Source: Neoarius graeffei (Eukaryota > Chordata > Actinopteri > Siluriformes > Ariidae). From it: DNA of 64,000 nt. Made by a program: the position numbers and the translations under genes. The notes below the pieces were generated by a model. That model had not been told where the DNA came from. It saw only the letters and a list, made by a program, of their open reading frames with translations, and did no database searches. How positions within the stretch are numbered: the stretch's first letter is position 1; the number at the start of each line of letters is the position of its first letter. Shown piece by piece: positions 42,600 through 55,800 of this stretch. The stretch spans positions 33,982,698 through 34,046,697 of the forward strand of contig NC_083577.1 of NCBI RefSeq assembly GCF_027579695.1, read 5' to 3'.

Positions 42600-44934
42600 G
42601 GATACATTAACAGCAACATGAAAGATTTTAGTGCTACCTTAATAGATAATATATTTACCAATGATATAGATAATAACATTATAAGTGGAATATTAATCAA
42701 TTATATTAGTGATCATCTACCAGTTTTTACAATTTATGACCGTAATCATAAGAGAAATGTGACAGACCATAAACTGAAGTATAGAAGAGTTAGGACTGAG
42801 GAAGCCATGTTTGCATTAAATAATGATTTATTAATCCAAGACTGGGAATCAGTTTATATAGAGAATAGCATTGATAGAGCATATGATAACTTTAAGTATA
42901 TTCAAATTATTATATGATAAAAATTGCCCACTGAAGCAATATAGTACAAAACAAAACTATAATGACTAACCTTGGATTACTAAGGGATTACAAAATGCCT
43001 GTAAGAAGAAAAACACTCTATATAGAGAATTTATTAAATTAAGAACCAAAGAGGCAGAAAATAAATATAAAAAATATAAAAACAAGTTAACAAGTATCAT
43101 AAGGAGATGTAGGAAGGATTATTATGGTAAATTAATATATAATAACAAAAATAATATTAAAGGAATATGGAATATATAAAATAGTATTATTAAAGATGGT
43201 TCTGGACAAATACATTACCCTAAATACTTTAATGACAAAGGTATCGAAAATTATAACATGGATGTAGTTGCTAATAGTGTTAATAATTTTTTTGTTAATG
43301 TTGGACCAAGATTAGCTCAAAATATCTCTGATCCAGTAACAAATGATGATTGTATAGATAATATTATAAAGAGGAATTCTTGTTCTGTGTTTCTTACACC
43401 AGTAGATGAGAAGGAAATTATTGATATAGTTAATAAATATAGTAATAAAATATCCACAGATTGTAATGATATTGATATGAAACTAGTGAAAACTATTATT
43501 GGGGGGATTTCTAAACCATTAACATACATCTGTAACTTGTCATTTCAAACCGGTACATTTCCAAGCAATATGAAAATAGCAAAAGTAATTCCATTGTATA
43601 AATCTGGGGACAAACACAACTTCACAAATTACAGACTTGTTTCTTTACTTCCTCAGTTCTCCAAAATTCTTGAAAAACTATTCAATAACAGATTAGATAA
43701 ATTCATTGAAAAATACAAACTACTCAGTGATAATCAATATGGATTTAGAGCAAATAGATCAACAGAGATGGCACTAATGGAATCAATTGAAGAAATCAGT
43801 AACTCTATAGATGATAAACATGTCGCTGGGATATTTATTGATCTTCAAAAAGCTTTTGATACTATTAATCATGATATATTAATTAATAAGATGGAACAAT
43901 ATGGGATAAGGGGAGTTGTATTAAATTGGATAAAAAGTTATTTGAGCAACAGGACACAATTTGTGAAGTTGGGTGACTCTGTCTCAACTTGTTTGAATAT
44001 TGATTGTGGTGTCCCTCAGGGGCCAGTATTGGGTCCTAAACTGTTTATTCTTTATATAAATGATATGTGCAATGTATCAAAGATATTTAAGATGGTATTA
44101 TTTGCAGATGACACAAATATGTTTTGTTCTGGAACAAATTTACATGAGTTAGAAAACATAATCTCTTCAGAATTGTGCAGGTTAAAAAGTTGGTTTGATC
44201 GAAATAAATTATCATTAAATCTGTCTAAAACAAAAATTATGTTATTTAATAATTATAAAATAAATAGGGCAATAAATGTACACGTAGATGGTGTTGATAT
44301 TGAAAGAGTTTCTAATAATAAATTTCTTGGGGTAATAATAGATGATAGAATTAATTGGAAATCACATATAAAATACATACTAATGAAACTATCAAGAAGC
44401 ATATCTGTGTTGAGTAAAGCTAAGCACGTCCTGGACTATAATTCACTCCGCATTCTTTACTGTTCCCTGGTTTTATCGTACTTAAATTACTGCTCAGTAG
44501 TGTGGGGAAATACGTATAAATGTTCACTTCATGCAATAACTATACTTCAAAAAAGAGCTATAAGAATAATTTATAGTGCTGGTTACCGAGATCATACTAA
44601 TTCACTATTCTTAAATTCAAAATGTTTAAAATTCAGGGATATTATAGAATATAAAACTGCTTTAGTAATGTACAAAGTAAGGAATTATAAAGTACCAAGG
44701 AATATCCAAATAATGTTCTCGGATAGAGAGGGGGGCTATAATTTTAGGGGGAAATTGAAATTTAAAATTCGCAGTGCTAGGACAACATTAAAAATGTTCA
44801 GTATCTCTATTTGTGGAGTAAAGCTATGGAACAGTTTGAATGTGGAGCTCATGAAATGTACAACTATAAACCAGTTCAAAAAAAGGTATAAGGAACAGAT
44901 CTTTATGAGGTATAGGGAGGAGGAATTACAATAA
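42600..44934 (+). mobile_element. 5'-truncated LINE (jockey/CR1-L2 group) with RT frame
   Basis: The part at 42618-42917 is the end of an apurinic endonuclease (TLIDNIFTND, ISDHLPVFTIYD). After a frame break and two in-frame TAA codons (before PWITKG and after GIWNI) the reverse transcriptase opens at 43258 and runs 558 codons to TAA at 44932. RT blocks are VIPLYKSGDKHNFTNYR, FIDLQKAFDTINHD, CGVPQGPVLGP and VLFADDTNMF. The usual Ser of GVPQGS is Pro here. The C-terminal part (LVLSYLNYCSVVWGNTY) is typical of the group. Very AT-rich codon use. 5' end is truncated in the endonuclease. Confidence 0.87.
43258..44934 (+). CDS. LINE reverse transcriptase ORF
   Basis: 558 codons, uninterrupted. Reverse transcriptase palm with FADD catalytic aspartates at about residues 280-283 and a C-terminal domain without visible RNase H. 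The N-terminal endonuclease is in a different frame upstream. Copies RNA into DNA at the target site in this family; this copy is likely dead because the full ORF2 is interrupted. Confidence 0.85.
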   Translation: MDVVANSVNNFFVNVGPRLAQNISDPVTNDDCIDNIIKRNSCSVFLTPVDEKEIIDIVNKYSNKISTDCNDIDMKLVKTIIGGISKPLTYICNLSFQTGTFPSNMKIAKVIPLYKSGDKHNFTNYRLVSLLPQFSKILEKLFNNRLDKFIEKYKLLSDNQYGFRANRSTEMALMESIEEISNSIDDKHVAGIFIDLQKAFDTINHDILINKMEQYGIRGVVLNWIKSYLSNRTQFVKLGDSVSTCLNIDCGVPQGPVLGPKLFILYINDMCNVSKIFKMVLFADDTNMFCSGTNLHELENIISSELCRLKSWFDRNKLSLNLSKTKIMLFNNYKINRAINVHVDGVDIERVSNNKFLGVIIDDRINWKSHIKYILMKLSRSISVLSKAKHVLDYNSLRILYCSLVLSYLNYCSVVWGNTYKCSLHAITILQKRAIRIIYSAGYRDHTNSLFLNSKCLKFRDIIEYKTALVMYKVRNYKVPRNIQIMFSDREGGYNFRGKLKFKIRSARTTLKMFSISICGVKLWNSLNVELMKCTTINQFKKRYKEQIFMRYREEELQ

Positions 44935-45004
44935 CATGCTATTGATAATATAAGTGTATATATGTGGGTATGGGTACATTCGGATATATTATATAAAAAG
45001 TGAG

Positions 45005-45008
45005 TATT

Positions 45009-45067
<59 letters not shown>

Positions 45068-45240
45068 CATAATTGTATATAATATATAAGCATAATATGC
45101 ATAATTATATGGCCGTCTGTGTACGTATGGATGTGTATAGTCATAGGTATGTGTATATTATATATATATATATGTACTGTATATATGTATTGTATGTGTG
45201 TATATATGCATAGCATAAGTATTTGTATATATATATATGA
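45005..45240. repeat. (TG)n(TA)n-rich 3' tail after the LINE
   Basis: (TG)n at about 45008-45030, (TA)n to about 45064 and further TATA-rich stretches. It may be the LINE 3' tail or a separate microsatellite. Confidence 0.85.
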
Positions 45241-45771
45241 TTTGATTTGGGCGATATTATATGGTTTTTTTTGTTGATTTTGCTTTCTTTTGTATCCTCC
45301 TAAAACCCGAACTCTTGTATGGCATGTATTTTTAATTTCTCTTTGCTATTTGGGCTGATTGGCACCTGATGAGTGTAAAAACAAAGAATTATCTTTTTAC
45401 ATGATGTAGTTTCTGAGAAAAATGATGTCCACCTATGAGGACTTTCGTTTTGGATTTCAATAAAACACAATGAAGTCACAATTAAGTAATGATGTGCAAA
45501 ACTCTTTATTTTGTGCCTGAACACAGCAGCATTTTTCTTGAGTGCAAAACAAAAATAGAAACAACAATTGTGCCCTTTTGAGCAATATGGCTCATTTAAA
45601 GTGCTGCTTCAACAGTTGCACAAAGACGTAACAAAGTAAAAAACAAACATTTTGTATTGTTACTGTTCGTTTAAATTTTTGAACACTGCATGAACATTGC
45701 ACGAAACATTTCACTTACACTCCAAAACTGCTACTTCAAACTTTTTTTTCCCTATGGGAACATGTTTACAC

Positions 45772-48089
45772 CTATGTGTGAAAGGCTGTGTAACAGTTGC
45801 GATCTGCCTGTAAGCAGAGGAACACCTTGCATGTAACACACTGCACTCGAGTTTTCCCTGAGCAACCTTTGGCTCTGCAGTGCGCTGCATTCTTCATGTT
45901 TACCATCTCTGGCAGATGTGCATTAGCCCTCCTGCGGAATGAGACATGGGGCAATGGCTTCACTGGACACTTTTTCCCTTGGAATGACACTTCTGGGTCG
46001 TCTTCCTGCTCTGAAAAGTCAGAGTTGTCATTGGCATGCTGAGCCAAGAAGGTCATGGCCACTTCCATACGAAATTCAAGGAACTGCATGATGTTCTTCT
46101 TTGGTGTGCCACATACAGGTAGGTCTTTGCGATACAGTAGCCAGCTGTTGGCTAAAGCCAGATCTGTAAAGCGCATTAGCATCCGCAGCGTCCATTTCTT
46201 TGTACGGCCACTCATGCGATAGTAACTCATCATTCTATCGACAAGGTCAACTCCACCCATCTTGGAGTTGTATTCACGGATGATATTTGGTCGCGAGATG
46301 GTCACATATCGTTTTAGCTTTTTGTCCCATCCCTGGCAGTAGTCTTCTGGCTCTCTATCATGAACAGCAGACATCATCAATACCGGTTTATTGTCATACC
46401 ACTTCACCACGCAAATCTTTCCATCCTCAGTGGTAACTTGTGCTGAGGTACCTCTTCCATCCTTTTTCATTCTTTTGTCAGTTGGTAGCTTCTGTACTGC
46501 TGCAGCGACCCGATTCTTCATAACTGTACCAGTTACATACATCTGCTTCTTCATCATGTGTTCCACACCTTGGATGGATGTGAAGAACCAATCACAGTAG
46601 ATATTTGTATTAGGATGCAGAGTTTGAGACAGACGATCTATAACCAAGCCTCCCAAACCCAGATCCCCTGGTTCTTCAACCTGCTCAAGGAGTGCATCTG
46701 CACCTTGATGTCAAAATCCAGCACAATACCATCTGCTGTTGCACAAACAGTTTTTCATGCCAACTGGACTTGGTTTCATTGGCAGATATTGTCGGCACGG
46801 ACAAGCTCCTGTGAATGGAATCATCTGCTCATCAATGGAAACGCATTCTGGTCGAGCCTGAGATTTGCAGCCTTTCAGAATGTGGTTCAGAAAAGGCCTC
46901 ACCTTCCAGAATTTATCACACTCTCTCAGATCCTCTGGAACATCATCATCAATGAGCACTTTGAGTGATCTCCTCAGTCTGAAGAATCTGTCACGTGTGA
47001 ACTTGTCAGTGATGGCAGGGAATTTAAAGGTTTTGGACCAGTACATCCTGATTGCAGAATACGGTACGCAAGACATCAAAATACAGGCACCAAAAAAATG
47101 ATATATTTCATCAGTGGATGTGTTGAGTGGGTTCCCACTTCTAGCCAGTGATGTAGCATTAGAGCAATCTGCAATCATTTTCATCAAATCTTTATCAATA
47201 TACTGTTCTATCTCTCTGTCCTGCACAGTTTCCTCCTCATGCTCAAACTGGGCTTGATTTGGTGTTAGTGAAGAAGCCCTCCATCGCATCCCATGCCCTT
47301 TCTTGGACTGTTCTTGATGGCTTGGTCCTGGTGTTGTTTCTTCAGGGACATTGTTTGAGACATCAGCCTCATCTTGCTGTGTCCGAGAGCGACGTCTAGG
47401 AGTGCGTGAACTGGCAATGTCACGATCTGAACGATATCCTTCATATTCATCACGGAGACGTTTACGTCCCCTGATAAGCTGAGAGGGCTGTGGAATGGGG
47501 TCTTCATACCCACTACTGTCCTCCTCACTGCTGCTTGGCTCCTGTCATGGGGGTTGATATTCAGCATCCCCTACAGGATCATCAATGTCTGACAAATCTT
47601 CCACCTCTGAGTTGTCTCCACCAATTAACCCCAGTAACTCCAGTGCTTTTGACAGAGAATAACGCTCTGGAAAAATACATCATGAGAAAAATCAAATTAA
47701 AAATTATGTAGATTTATTTATAAAACATGCTATATCTGCTTGTACTGTAGTAAACTATTGTTTTTTTTTGCCTAAATCATCCCAAAATACAATTTCATTC
47801 TCACATTTTGTTGCTAGCATAATATGACTCCCTCTGTCCACATTTGTGGACATTGTCAATAAACTAACAAAACTAAGTCCGCAAGTCCACGTGTGTACAT
47901 CATGTTTAGTGACATAGTAAATCGTTACAGTTACTAACTTTTGTAAAATTTGACTTCCATAACAAACATTGAACACTTTTATACATATCTGAACAAGAAT
48001 CAGCCAAGAATCATCTGATCAAATTTTTTACCTGGTCGATGTTTGGATCGGGAGTTGCCATCTGAACTTCTGGGTGTGTTGTCAGCCAT
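45772..48089 (-). pseudogene. piggyBac transposase, two exons, broken twice
   Basis: Exon 1 starts at ATG 48089 (MADNTPRSSDGNSRSKHRPG) with donor AG|GTAAAA near 48040. The acceptor tttttccag lies near 47668, then RYSLSKALELLG. The DDE_Tnp_1_7 domain runs from about 47250 (FFGACILMSCVPYSAIRMYW) through PECVSIDEQMIPFTG (first Asp region), IYCDWFFTS (second Asp) and KMGGVDLVDRMMSYYR, to a C-terminal cysteine-rich finger (CRAKGCSGKTRVQCVTCKVF). Lesions: TGA at 47545-47547 after EYQPP, and a frameshift near 46705. Otherwise well kept, so either young or under past constraint; nothing shows domestication. Confidence 0.87.
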
Positions 48090-48191
48090 CTTGAATCTAA
48101 CCTGTAATGTGTTATACTCTTCTGCCACCACTAGGTAACAGTATAATGGCCTCATAAGTGGACACCAGGCCCTTGTAGAGCAAAATTTAGT

Positions 48192-48755
48192 CAGTACGTT
48201 TACATGCACATCCAAATCGAACTATTGTCAGTAATCGAGCTAAGGGTCCCAGCAGGGGTGCCAGAGAAATCCAATCCTACATGCACACAAGGAAATCGAG
48301 CTATTGTGTGAGGTACATTGTGCACCCGAGCCACAGGTGGCACTACACGCCCCATCGTGTTGGTACACTTCCGGTTGTCGTCATGAAGAAGAGCTATTCA
48401 AGAGTATAAACCAAGTTATCAGCAGTGTTGCCAGATACTGCTGACGTTTTCCAGCCCAAAACATGTTCAAATCCGCCAAAATGCACCTAAAACCGCCCAA
48501 TCTGGCAACACTGGCAGTTCCGTGTTCACAAGTTCCGTGCTCAAGCTGTTAGGCTTGCTCTAACAGACTGTATGGCTACAAACTGTCCTGCGCAGACCAC
48601 TGTTTTGTAAGACAACTTATTTTACACAATTGTATATTTTTCTAAAGTCCATTTTTTGCTTACAAAAATTTTTTTTTTATTACAATTTAACTTATGTCTT
48701 AATAAACGCACAAAAAGTTCAATTGTTTTGTTTTTATTGACATTCTTCAGATGTT

Positions 48756-48834
<79 letters not shown>

Positions 48835-49265
48835 AATACAATGACTTGTTTATGTACACAATTCACAGCTATGCAACAGCTGTACAGATGTATTTGGTGA
48901 TACAGTAAGTGAGCTAAATTTTAACAGTGCAAACAATGCCACAAAAAGAAAAGATTCATGCCGTTGTCATAATTCGTTGTCATGCCGACCGAGGCTGTTG
49001 TGTTTCCCGCTTGTGGTCTCGTCACTCGTCACTTCCGGAAGGGGCAGTGCTGAAGTAAGTAGCTCGACTACGTAGCTCGATAGGGTTTACATGCACTAAG
49101 TAGCTCGGCTACAATCACATAATCTAGGTCGTGTAGCTCGATTACGAGAAATCAAGTTCAGTTCGATTTCAGCTGAGCTAAGGTGTTTCCATGGCATTTA
49201 GAACTTCGATTTCAGTCGAGCAACAGCAGAAATTCGATTTTCTCTATGTGCATGTAAACGCACTG
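48192..49265. mobile_element. Non-autonomous element with CAGTACGTTTACATGCAC ends
   Basis: Left cagtacgtttacatgcacat and right atgtgcatgtaaacgcactg are inverted repeats; beyond them run several tcgagcta/tagctcga motifs on both sides. No transposase. It contains the third palindromic MITE and (TA)n(CA)n at about 48759-48832. Target duplication not resolved. Confidence 0.78.
48423..48513. mobile_element. Miniature palindromic element, copy 3 (91 bp)
   Basis: cagtgttgccagatactgct ... aatctggcaacactg, with the inner small palindrome lost. Inserted in the 48192-49265 element. Confidence 0.85.
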
Positions 49266-49609
49266 ACTGTTGTGGTCTAGACAACCCAAAATGTGATGTC
49301 CACGCATATGGACGCCAGGTCCTAGGAGGGTATATATAGTTTATTATGGTGGAAAGTGACATTTGATTAACGGTGGTATAGAGGGTTAGGATTTGATAAG
49401 TTATTTACTTCTTCCTAATCCTTGCCGAACATTATTATGTTATTGCCTTGTGGCTACGCTATTCTGTTTATGATGATGTTTTGATGATTGCATTTTTTAC
49501 TTTTATTTTTTGTTTTTTTGTTTGTTTTTATATCTTCTTTACTGTTCGGAATCAATCAATCAATCAATCAAAGATTAATGTTTTAGTCAAAGCCTTGCTC
49601 TGCCAGCAG

Positions 49610-49873
49610 ATATGGATAACACTCTGCTTCTAGAAGCTCAGCATGGAACTGATGTGACACTGAGCTGTGAGGTGTCTGACCTCCCAGAATCCTCCACTGT
49701 GCAGTGGGAGAGAGAGGAAGCTCCTGTTCCTAACAGCACTCTGTTCTACAACAACACTGCCTACATCATTTTACACAATGTCAACCATCGCAGTCGGGGA
49801 AAATACTACTGCACACAGAGACACCAGGGAAAGAAAGACATTCATAGGACTCAAACACTGGAAGTGTCAGAAT
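49610..49873 (+). CDS. Receptor Ig exon a
   Basis: 88 residues, Ig fold with LSCEVSDLPESSTVQWERE and RGKYYCTQRH; phase 1-1. It is similar to the third Ig exon in the CEVSDL block. Acceptor tgccagcag, donor aat|gtgagt. Confidence 0.78.
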
Positions 49874-52800
49874 GTGAGTATGTTATGTAAACTGGAAAAT
49901 ACTTGACTAATTGTCCTTTGTTACTATATTTAAATATTATTTTGGGGAATTTTTACTCATTTGAGTTTTATTGAATTGAATACTTGTCTGCTAGATTTTC
50001 ACACACACACACACACACACACACAAAAAAACCTTTTACACCTTACTTTATTTAATTGAGACCTTAAAAATGCTCCTTACAAATCACAAAGGTATCTTAT
50101 TCTCTCATCCAGCCAATGACTGTGTTCTGTTTGTCAATGTAATGGGCTTTTGTTCATCAATGTAGAAAAAAAGAAGGAATCTTTCCAATTCATCACCTGT
50201 GGTGATCTTCTTCTGCTACACAATGTCATTAGTGATATAGCTATCTGTGTGCATCTGAGGATTGATAAGTCACTTGACTGTAGTGTGGAACTTGAGGAGG
50301 TACGCCCCTGGCTCTACCTCACTAAATCCTTTCAATTTGCTGGACTAAATAATGACATGGATAAAATGAGGCATCTCCTTTGAAGGCATGGAATCTATCC
50401 ATCCATCATCTATACCACTTAGCCATCAGGGTCACAGGGAAAGCTGGAGCCAATACCAGCTGACTTCAGGCAAGAGGCGGGATATACACTGGCAAGGTCA
50501 CTAATCTATCGCAGGACTAATACAGAGACAAACAACCATTCACAATGATGGGCAATAGCCCCTAAGCATAACTACATCATCACTTCAAGATTCAAGATTC
50601 TTTTATTGTCACTGCACCATACAGTACAGTGAAATTGAAGCATGCAATCCAGTCAGTGTATTCATACAAACACTTACTGGGGTGGGGGGGTGGGGGGTCA
50701 GATCTGTACAAGATAAACATTCAAGTAAAAGAGATAGATAGATTAGTCAATGAAAAAAAGATAAACATCTATACAAGAACTGCTTTTTTAAAAAAAAGTA
50801 ATTCTATGTATCTAGGGTGTGTCCTATGATATAGTGGGTTATTGCACAGTAATAAGTGAAAATATTGCACAATTAGGCATGATAATTGCACATTTGCCCA
50901 TCACAATTGCACTTGTTTATTGCAATGCATTATGGGGGATAGCCGGGGTCGGTAGTTGTGCAATATAGTGGATGTTAGATTAATTTTATGTGAGAGGAGC
51001 AATTTTGCCATGATCTGTCGTGGAAGACAATGAAATTGGTGATTTAAAGAGGTGGATAACATGTTGAGGGTTTACAGCAGGAAAATCAGAATCCAAATCA
51101 AGCTTGGTGAGAAGGTAAGACGTAAGTGACAAGAATTCGTACAACCTAGAGATTGACCGAGTCGACCACACTGTACAACAACATCAAATCTCAGAATGTC
51201 TTATCAAAATGAGTGATTAGTTAAATAAAACTTGATATCAGGAAACATTACAAAAAAAATCTTTGGAAACCCGCTGATCTGCCGTGTCATGTTCAGTATA
51301 AATGCATTTACTTCAATAAATGCCGCTAGTGAGGTACACTGAGCATTATACATACCCAAATGAGAACCCTTCGTGGTTTGGGAGTTTTATCAGTCCGACA
51401 GGCTCGTTCGGCTGCCGAGTGCTTCAGCACGTTGAGAGACAAAGGCTGAAGAATGCTTCTTTGCTTTAAAGACTTTGGAATATCACTAGCTTCAGATGAT
51501 AAATAGTGTTGATTGTTAGAATCATCTATAGCCGAAGGCCATTCCACAAACCATGGAAATATTGCTGGGTCACAGTTTAAGTATGTCTTTTTCCCACCAG
51601 AGAAATGTAAGCTACAAACACTTGTCCATTTCAATTCAGTTCGAAGGTTTTCGTTGCGGATTAAACTTATCCATTTTTTTCTTCTCTTCTTCTTGACTGG
51701 CAGCTGATAAAAGCTCAAATGAGGTGTTCCCTTTGTTGTGGAGACAGTTAGGCGCACAACAATGCACTTTAGGCATGGTTAAAACCAGTTAGACAGAACA
51801 ATGAAGTGTTTAACAAGGTGAAAGTAAACAATATAGTGGAGCTGACCCAGGGTATCGCCCATAATGCATTGCGGTTAACAAACGATGATGTAGTCATAGG
51901 TTAGGGTTATTTACAGTAGTTAGTTAACCAAATCCACATGTCTTTGGACTGTGGGAAGAAACTGGAGGACCCAGAAGAAACCCACACAGGTACTGTACAG
52001 GGAGAAAGGCCCTGGAAAGGCCCCAGTTGGCCTGGGGTCGATCTCAGAAACTTCTTGCTGTGAGGCAACAGTGCTAACCACTGCACTGGCATGCCACCCA
52101 ATGTGGAATCTAACAGAATCTAATTTGAAAAAGCTGTTTAAAATGGTTTTGCTAGTTTGCTAACATTAACTGACCATATTTCACTGTTAGGCTGTTTCTT
52201 TGCTAATGCCAGGTTAAACTAGCATTCCAGTAACAAACATAATTGATGAGGCAGAAAGTCAAATTCTACTTAATGGTAAGTTTTGGTTATTTACAGTACC
52301 AGTCAAATGTTTGGATAAGTTCTAATTCAATGTCTTTTCTTTATTTTTATTAATTAAAAGTCACTTCATGTCTTGAAGTAATGATGGATGTCGTTTCTCT
52401 TTACTTAGTTGAGCGCTTCTTGACATAATATGGATTACTACAGTTGTGGAATAGGGCTATTTACTGTATTTTTTATTATTTACTGTTTCATCTCAAACAC
52501 ATTAAGAAGGCAAGAAATTGCACTAATTAACTTTTGACGAGGCGCCTGTTAATTGAAAAGCATTCTTGGTGACTACCTCATGAAGCTGGTTAAGATAATG
52601 ACAATAGTGTGCAAAGTGTCATCAAGGAAAACGGTGGCTACTTTGAAGAATCTGAAATATGAAATATTTAGGTTTTTTAACAATATTTTCGTTTACCGCA
52701 TAATTCCATATCTGTTCCATTGGTTATTTCATAGTTTTGATGTCTTCAGTGTTGTTCGACAATGTAGAGAATAGTCAACATACAGAAAAACCTCTGAGTA

Positions 52801-55800
52801 GGTGTACATGCTGACTGAGCATTGACTGGTACTGTACATGATATTTTACTTCTGATTAATTAGTTAGTTTTACATGATGGCAATTTTCATATGAAAACAC
52901 AGCACAAACTGAATTTCATGACAACTTTTTTTTACTTTCACTTGAGTGGATAATTCCACTTTTAATTGCATAAGAATTTAACACGGCGGCACGGTGGTGT
53001 AGTGGTTAGCGCTGTCGCCTCACAGCAAGAAGGTCCGGGTTCGAGCCCCGTGGTCGGCGAGGGCCTTTCTGTGCGGAGTTTGCATGTTCTCCCCGTGTCC
53101 GCGTGGGTTTCCTCCGGGTGCTCCGGTTTCCCCCACAGTCCAAAGACATGCAGGTTAGGTTAACTGGTGACTCTAAATTGACCATAGGTGTGAATGTGAG
53201 TGTGAATGGTTGTCTGTGTCTACGGTATGTGTCAGCCCTGTGATGACCTGGCGACTTGTCCAGGGTGTACCCCGCCTTTCGCCCGTAGTCAGCTGGGATA
53301 GGCTCCAGCTTGCCTGCGACCCTGTAGAACAGGATAAAGCGGCTAGAGATAATGAGATGAGATGAGAATTTAACACATTATCCACACTTTAATTGAATTG
53401 GACGTTTTTCCTGATAAGCAACTGCATCCAGTTCATTCTAAAATCAAAACTTTTCCTCTAAAACTGTGGCAGTATCCTTTTGTAGTCATTGTGATATATG
53501 CTGAGGTCTTAAATTTGAGTTAGCAATAAAGAGATTAAAAGAAAACCTAAAAGTGTGTTCTGTGCTTGATGTCTTTTTAGATGCACAATCAAAGAAGTAT
53601 ATTCTATACAGAGAAAGCTCCAACAGTAGTAATTTGACCCTCAGCTGCAAGTCCAAAAAGTCTTACAACAGAATAATGTGGATCTGGCAGCTAAACCAAA
53701 CAAAAGAGGTAATGATAGCTGCAGAAAAAGAGAAGAAACTCAGCATATGTGGAGGAATTGTACCGGGGAAGCATTCATCTACATTCTACAATGGAAATGA
53801 TTTCATCTTTCACATCTCACCTGTGAAATTCAATTACAGTGGAACATACAGATGTCTTGTGAATGATAACACGACCTATTCATCCTTAACACTCCACACT
53901 CTAAGAGGTTCGTAACTCATCAGTGAACTTTTATCCTTTTGTTCAGTAATATAGTTAGAATACTGTGAAATATTTGTTCTGACATGTATTAATCTTAGTC
54001 TTCACAGAGCCTGCTGTCATGGTCAGGAATCAGTCAGTGGATCTGACCTGCGAGGTGTCTGATTTGAGAGAGGAAGTTATTCTGGCCTGGCTGAGGATGG
54101 AGGGAAACAGAGCAATGCTAATTAAACAGGAAGTCTTGACACAAAGAGATATGAAGAGGAAAGTCAGTGTAACACTGAACAGTGTCTTTGAGGACCAGCT
54201 TATCTGCCAGTGTGCTGTGTTTACTGAGAACACACTCAGAGCTCTGGCCCCAGTAACACTTCACCTCGTTCAGTCATTGAGAAAAGAGCCTTGTACAGCT
54301 TTACCAAAACATACCACAGCTCTCTCCACCCAGGGTAATGCTCTTTTACATGTGTTCACTAGCAGCAGTTGCAGGTTCATTTTGATTATCTTCTCCGATT
54401 CATGTACGTTTTGGTTAGGATTTACTGCATCTCTATAGGAAACATTGTGGAAGAGGGCAGTGACACCCAGACTGTGGTCATCGTTGTGTTCACTGTGTCC
54501 GGGTGTGTGGTGGTTTTGCTTGGAGCTGTGTTGTTTTACAGTCAAAGAAAATCTTCCACAGGTAAGCACACCTGTTATTCTAAATACTGCTTATATAAAT
54601 AACAGGTTTAGGATATAAAAACCTTAATTTCAAGGTACACATTCATCATCACTAGCACCTAGTTAAAGCTGCAATATGTAAAGATTTTTAGGTTAAACAA
54701 AAAAATTAAGCCAGTGTCACATCAGCGCAAACTGCTACTCTCGTCCACACACAATCATGCACTGCGCACACCGTAAGGCTGATTATCATATGCACCTGTC
54801 CCGGATTAGAGCGCAATCAGCGTGCGTATGTAAGGACACCAATAACTTAAGGACTTTGCGAAGTACTGTATATGCATTGTACCCTGGGTCTCACATTGCC
54901 TAGCCTTTTACTCTGGTTATTGACTCCACTTTCTGTTTTCTCGAATCTGCTCTGCATTTCCTCTGATATTCTGTTTGCACCTCGTATGACCCTTGTCTGT
55001 TTTCATGACTCTGCTTCTGCCTTATGGTTTTGCACATGCCTGTGTCCACTCCCATTTTCGAATCCATGCCCATGCCATGGTCCATGCCTATGTTAAAGCC
55101 CAGGTCCACCCTTGAGTCCATGCCCAAGCCCAGGTCCACACCTGAGTCCATGCCCATGCTCAAGCCCAGGTCCACCCTTGAGTCCATGCCCATGCTGACA
55201 CCAGGGTCCATGCCCATGCTTAAGCCCAGGTCCACACCTGAGTCCATGTCTATGTTCGAGTCCAGGTCCACACCTGAATTCATGCCCATGTCAACCACAG
55301 GGTCCATGCCCAAGCCTACGTCTATGCCTGAACCCATGTCTATGCCTGATCCCATGTCTTTGCCCATCCTCAAGCCCATGTCTATGTTGGCGTCCACAGT
55401 CGTGTCTATGCCTGAGTCCCTGTTCATCCTCATGCCCATGTTCATGTCTAAGCCTGAACAAAAGCTTCCACTTATATCTATGCTCCCATTCAAGGCCCGA
55501 TTGGAACCCAAGCCTCCGCCGAAGCCCAGGTGCTGGTGCCACATCATTCCCAAGCCAGAGCAGAGCTCCAAGGGGACTTTGTCCAGCGTCAGGTCCTCAT
55601 CCCTGGGGCTGACTAAGGAGGTTTTTAGCTCCTGGAGGGAGCTCTTTGGGGGTGGGGTGGGGTTCTGTCACATCAGCATGCTTGATGAACTTTGAACTGT
55701 TACTCTCATCCACATGCATTTGTGCACTGCACACACCACAAGGGCTAATTATCATATGCACCTGTCCCAGATTAGAGCACAATCAGCATGCACGTATAAG

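Larger units (their letters stand above)
45298..49325 (-). mobile_element. piggyBac transposon (PGBD-like), with a later insertion near its 5' end
   Basis: Left end near tcctcctaaaacccgaac and right end near cctaggagggta are degraded inverted repeats (the right one reads ACCCTCCTAGGACC on the minus strand). Near both ends gatgtccac/ctatgagga-type subterminal repeats occur. TTAA flanks are not visible. It contains the split transposase 45772-48089 and, between transposase and right end, another element (48192-49265). Confidence 0.7.

Noticed and set aside
49448-49633. Hydrophobic frame (MIAFFTFIFCFFVCFYIFF) as leader of the Ig receptor
   Set aside because: Wrong frame for joining to 49610, no GT donor of the right phase, and the sequence ends in (AATC)n like a retrotransposon tail.
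55024-55695. 223-codon frames on both strands with MPMLKPRSTPES-type repeats
   Set aside because: Minisatellite with units that are multiples of three; the second strand is open for the same reason, and LTRs flank it.
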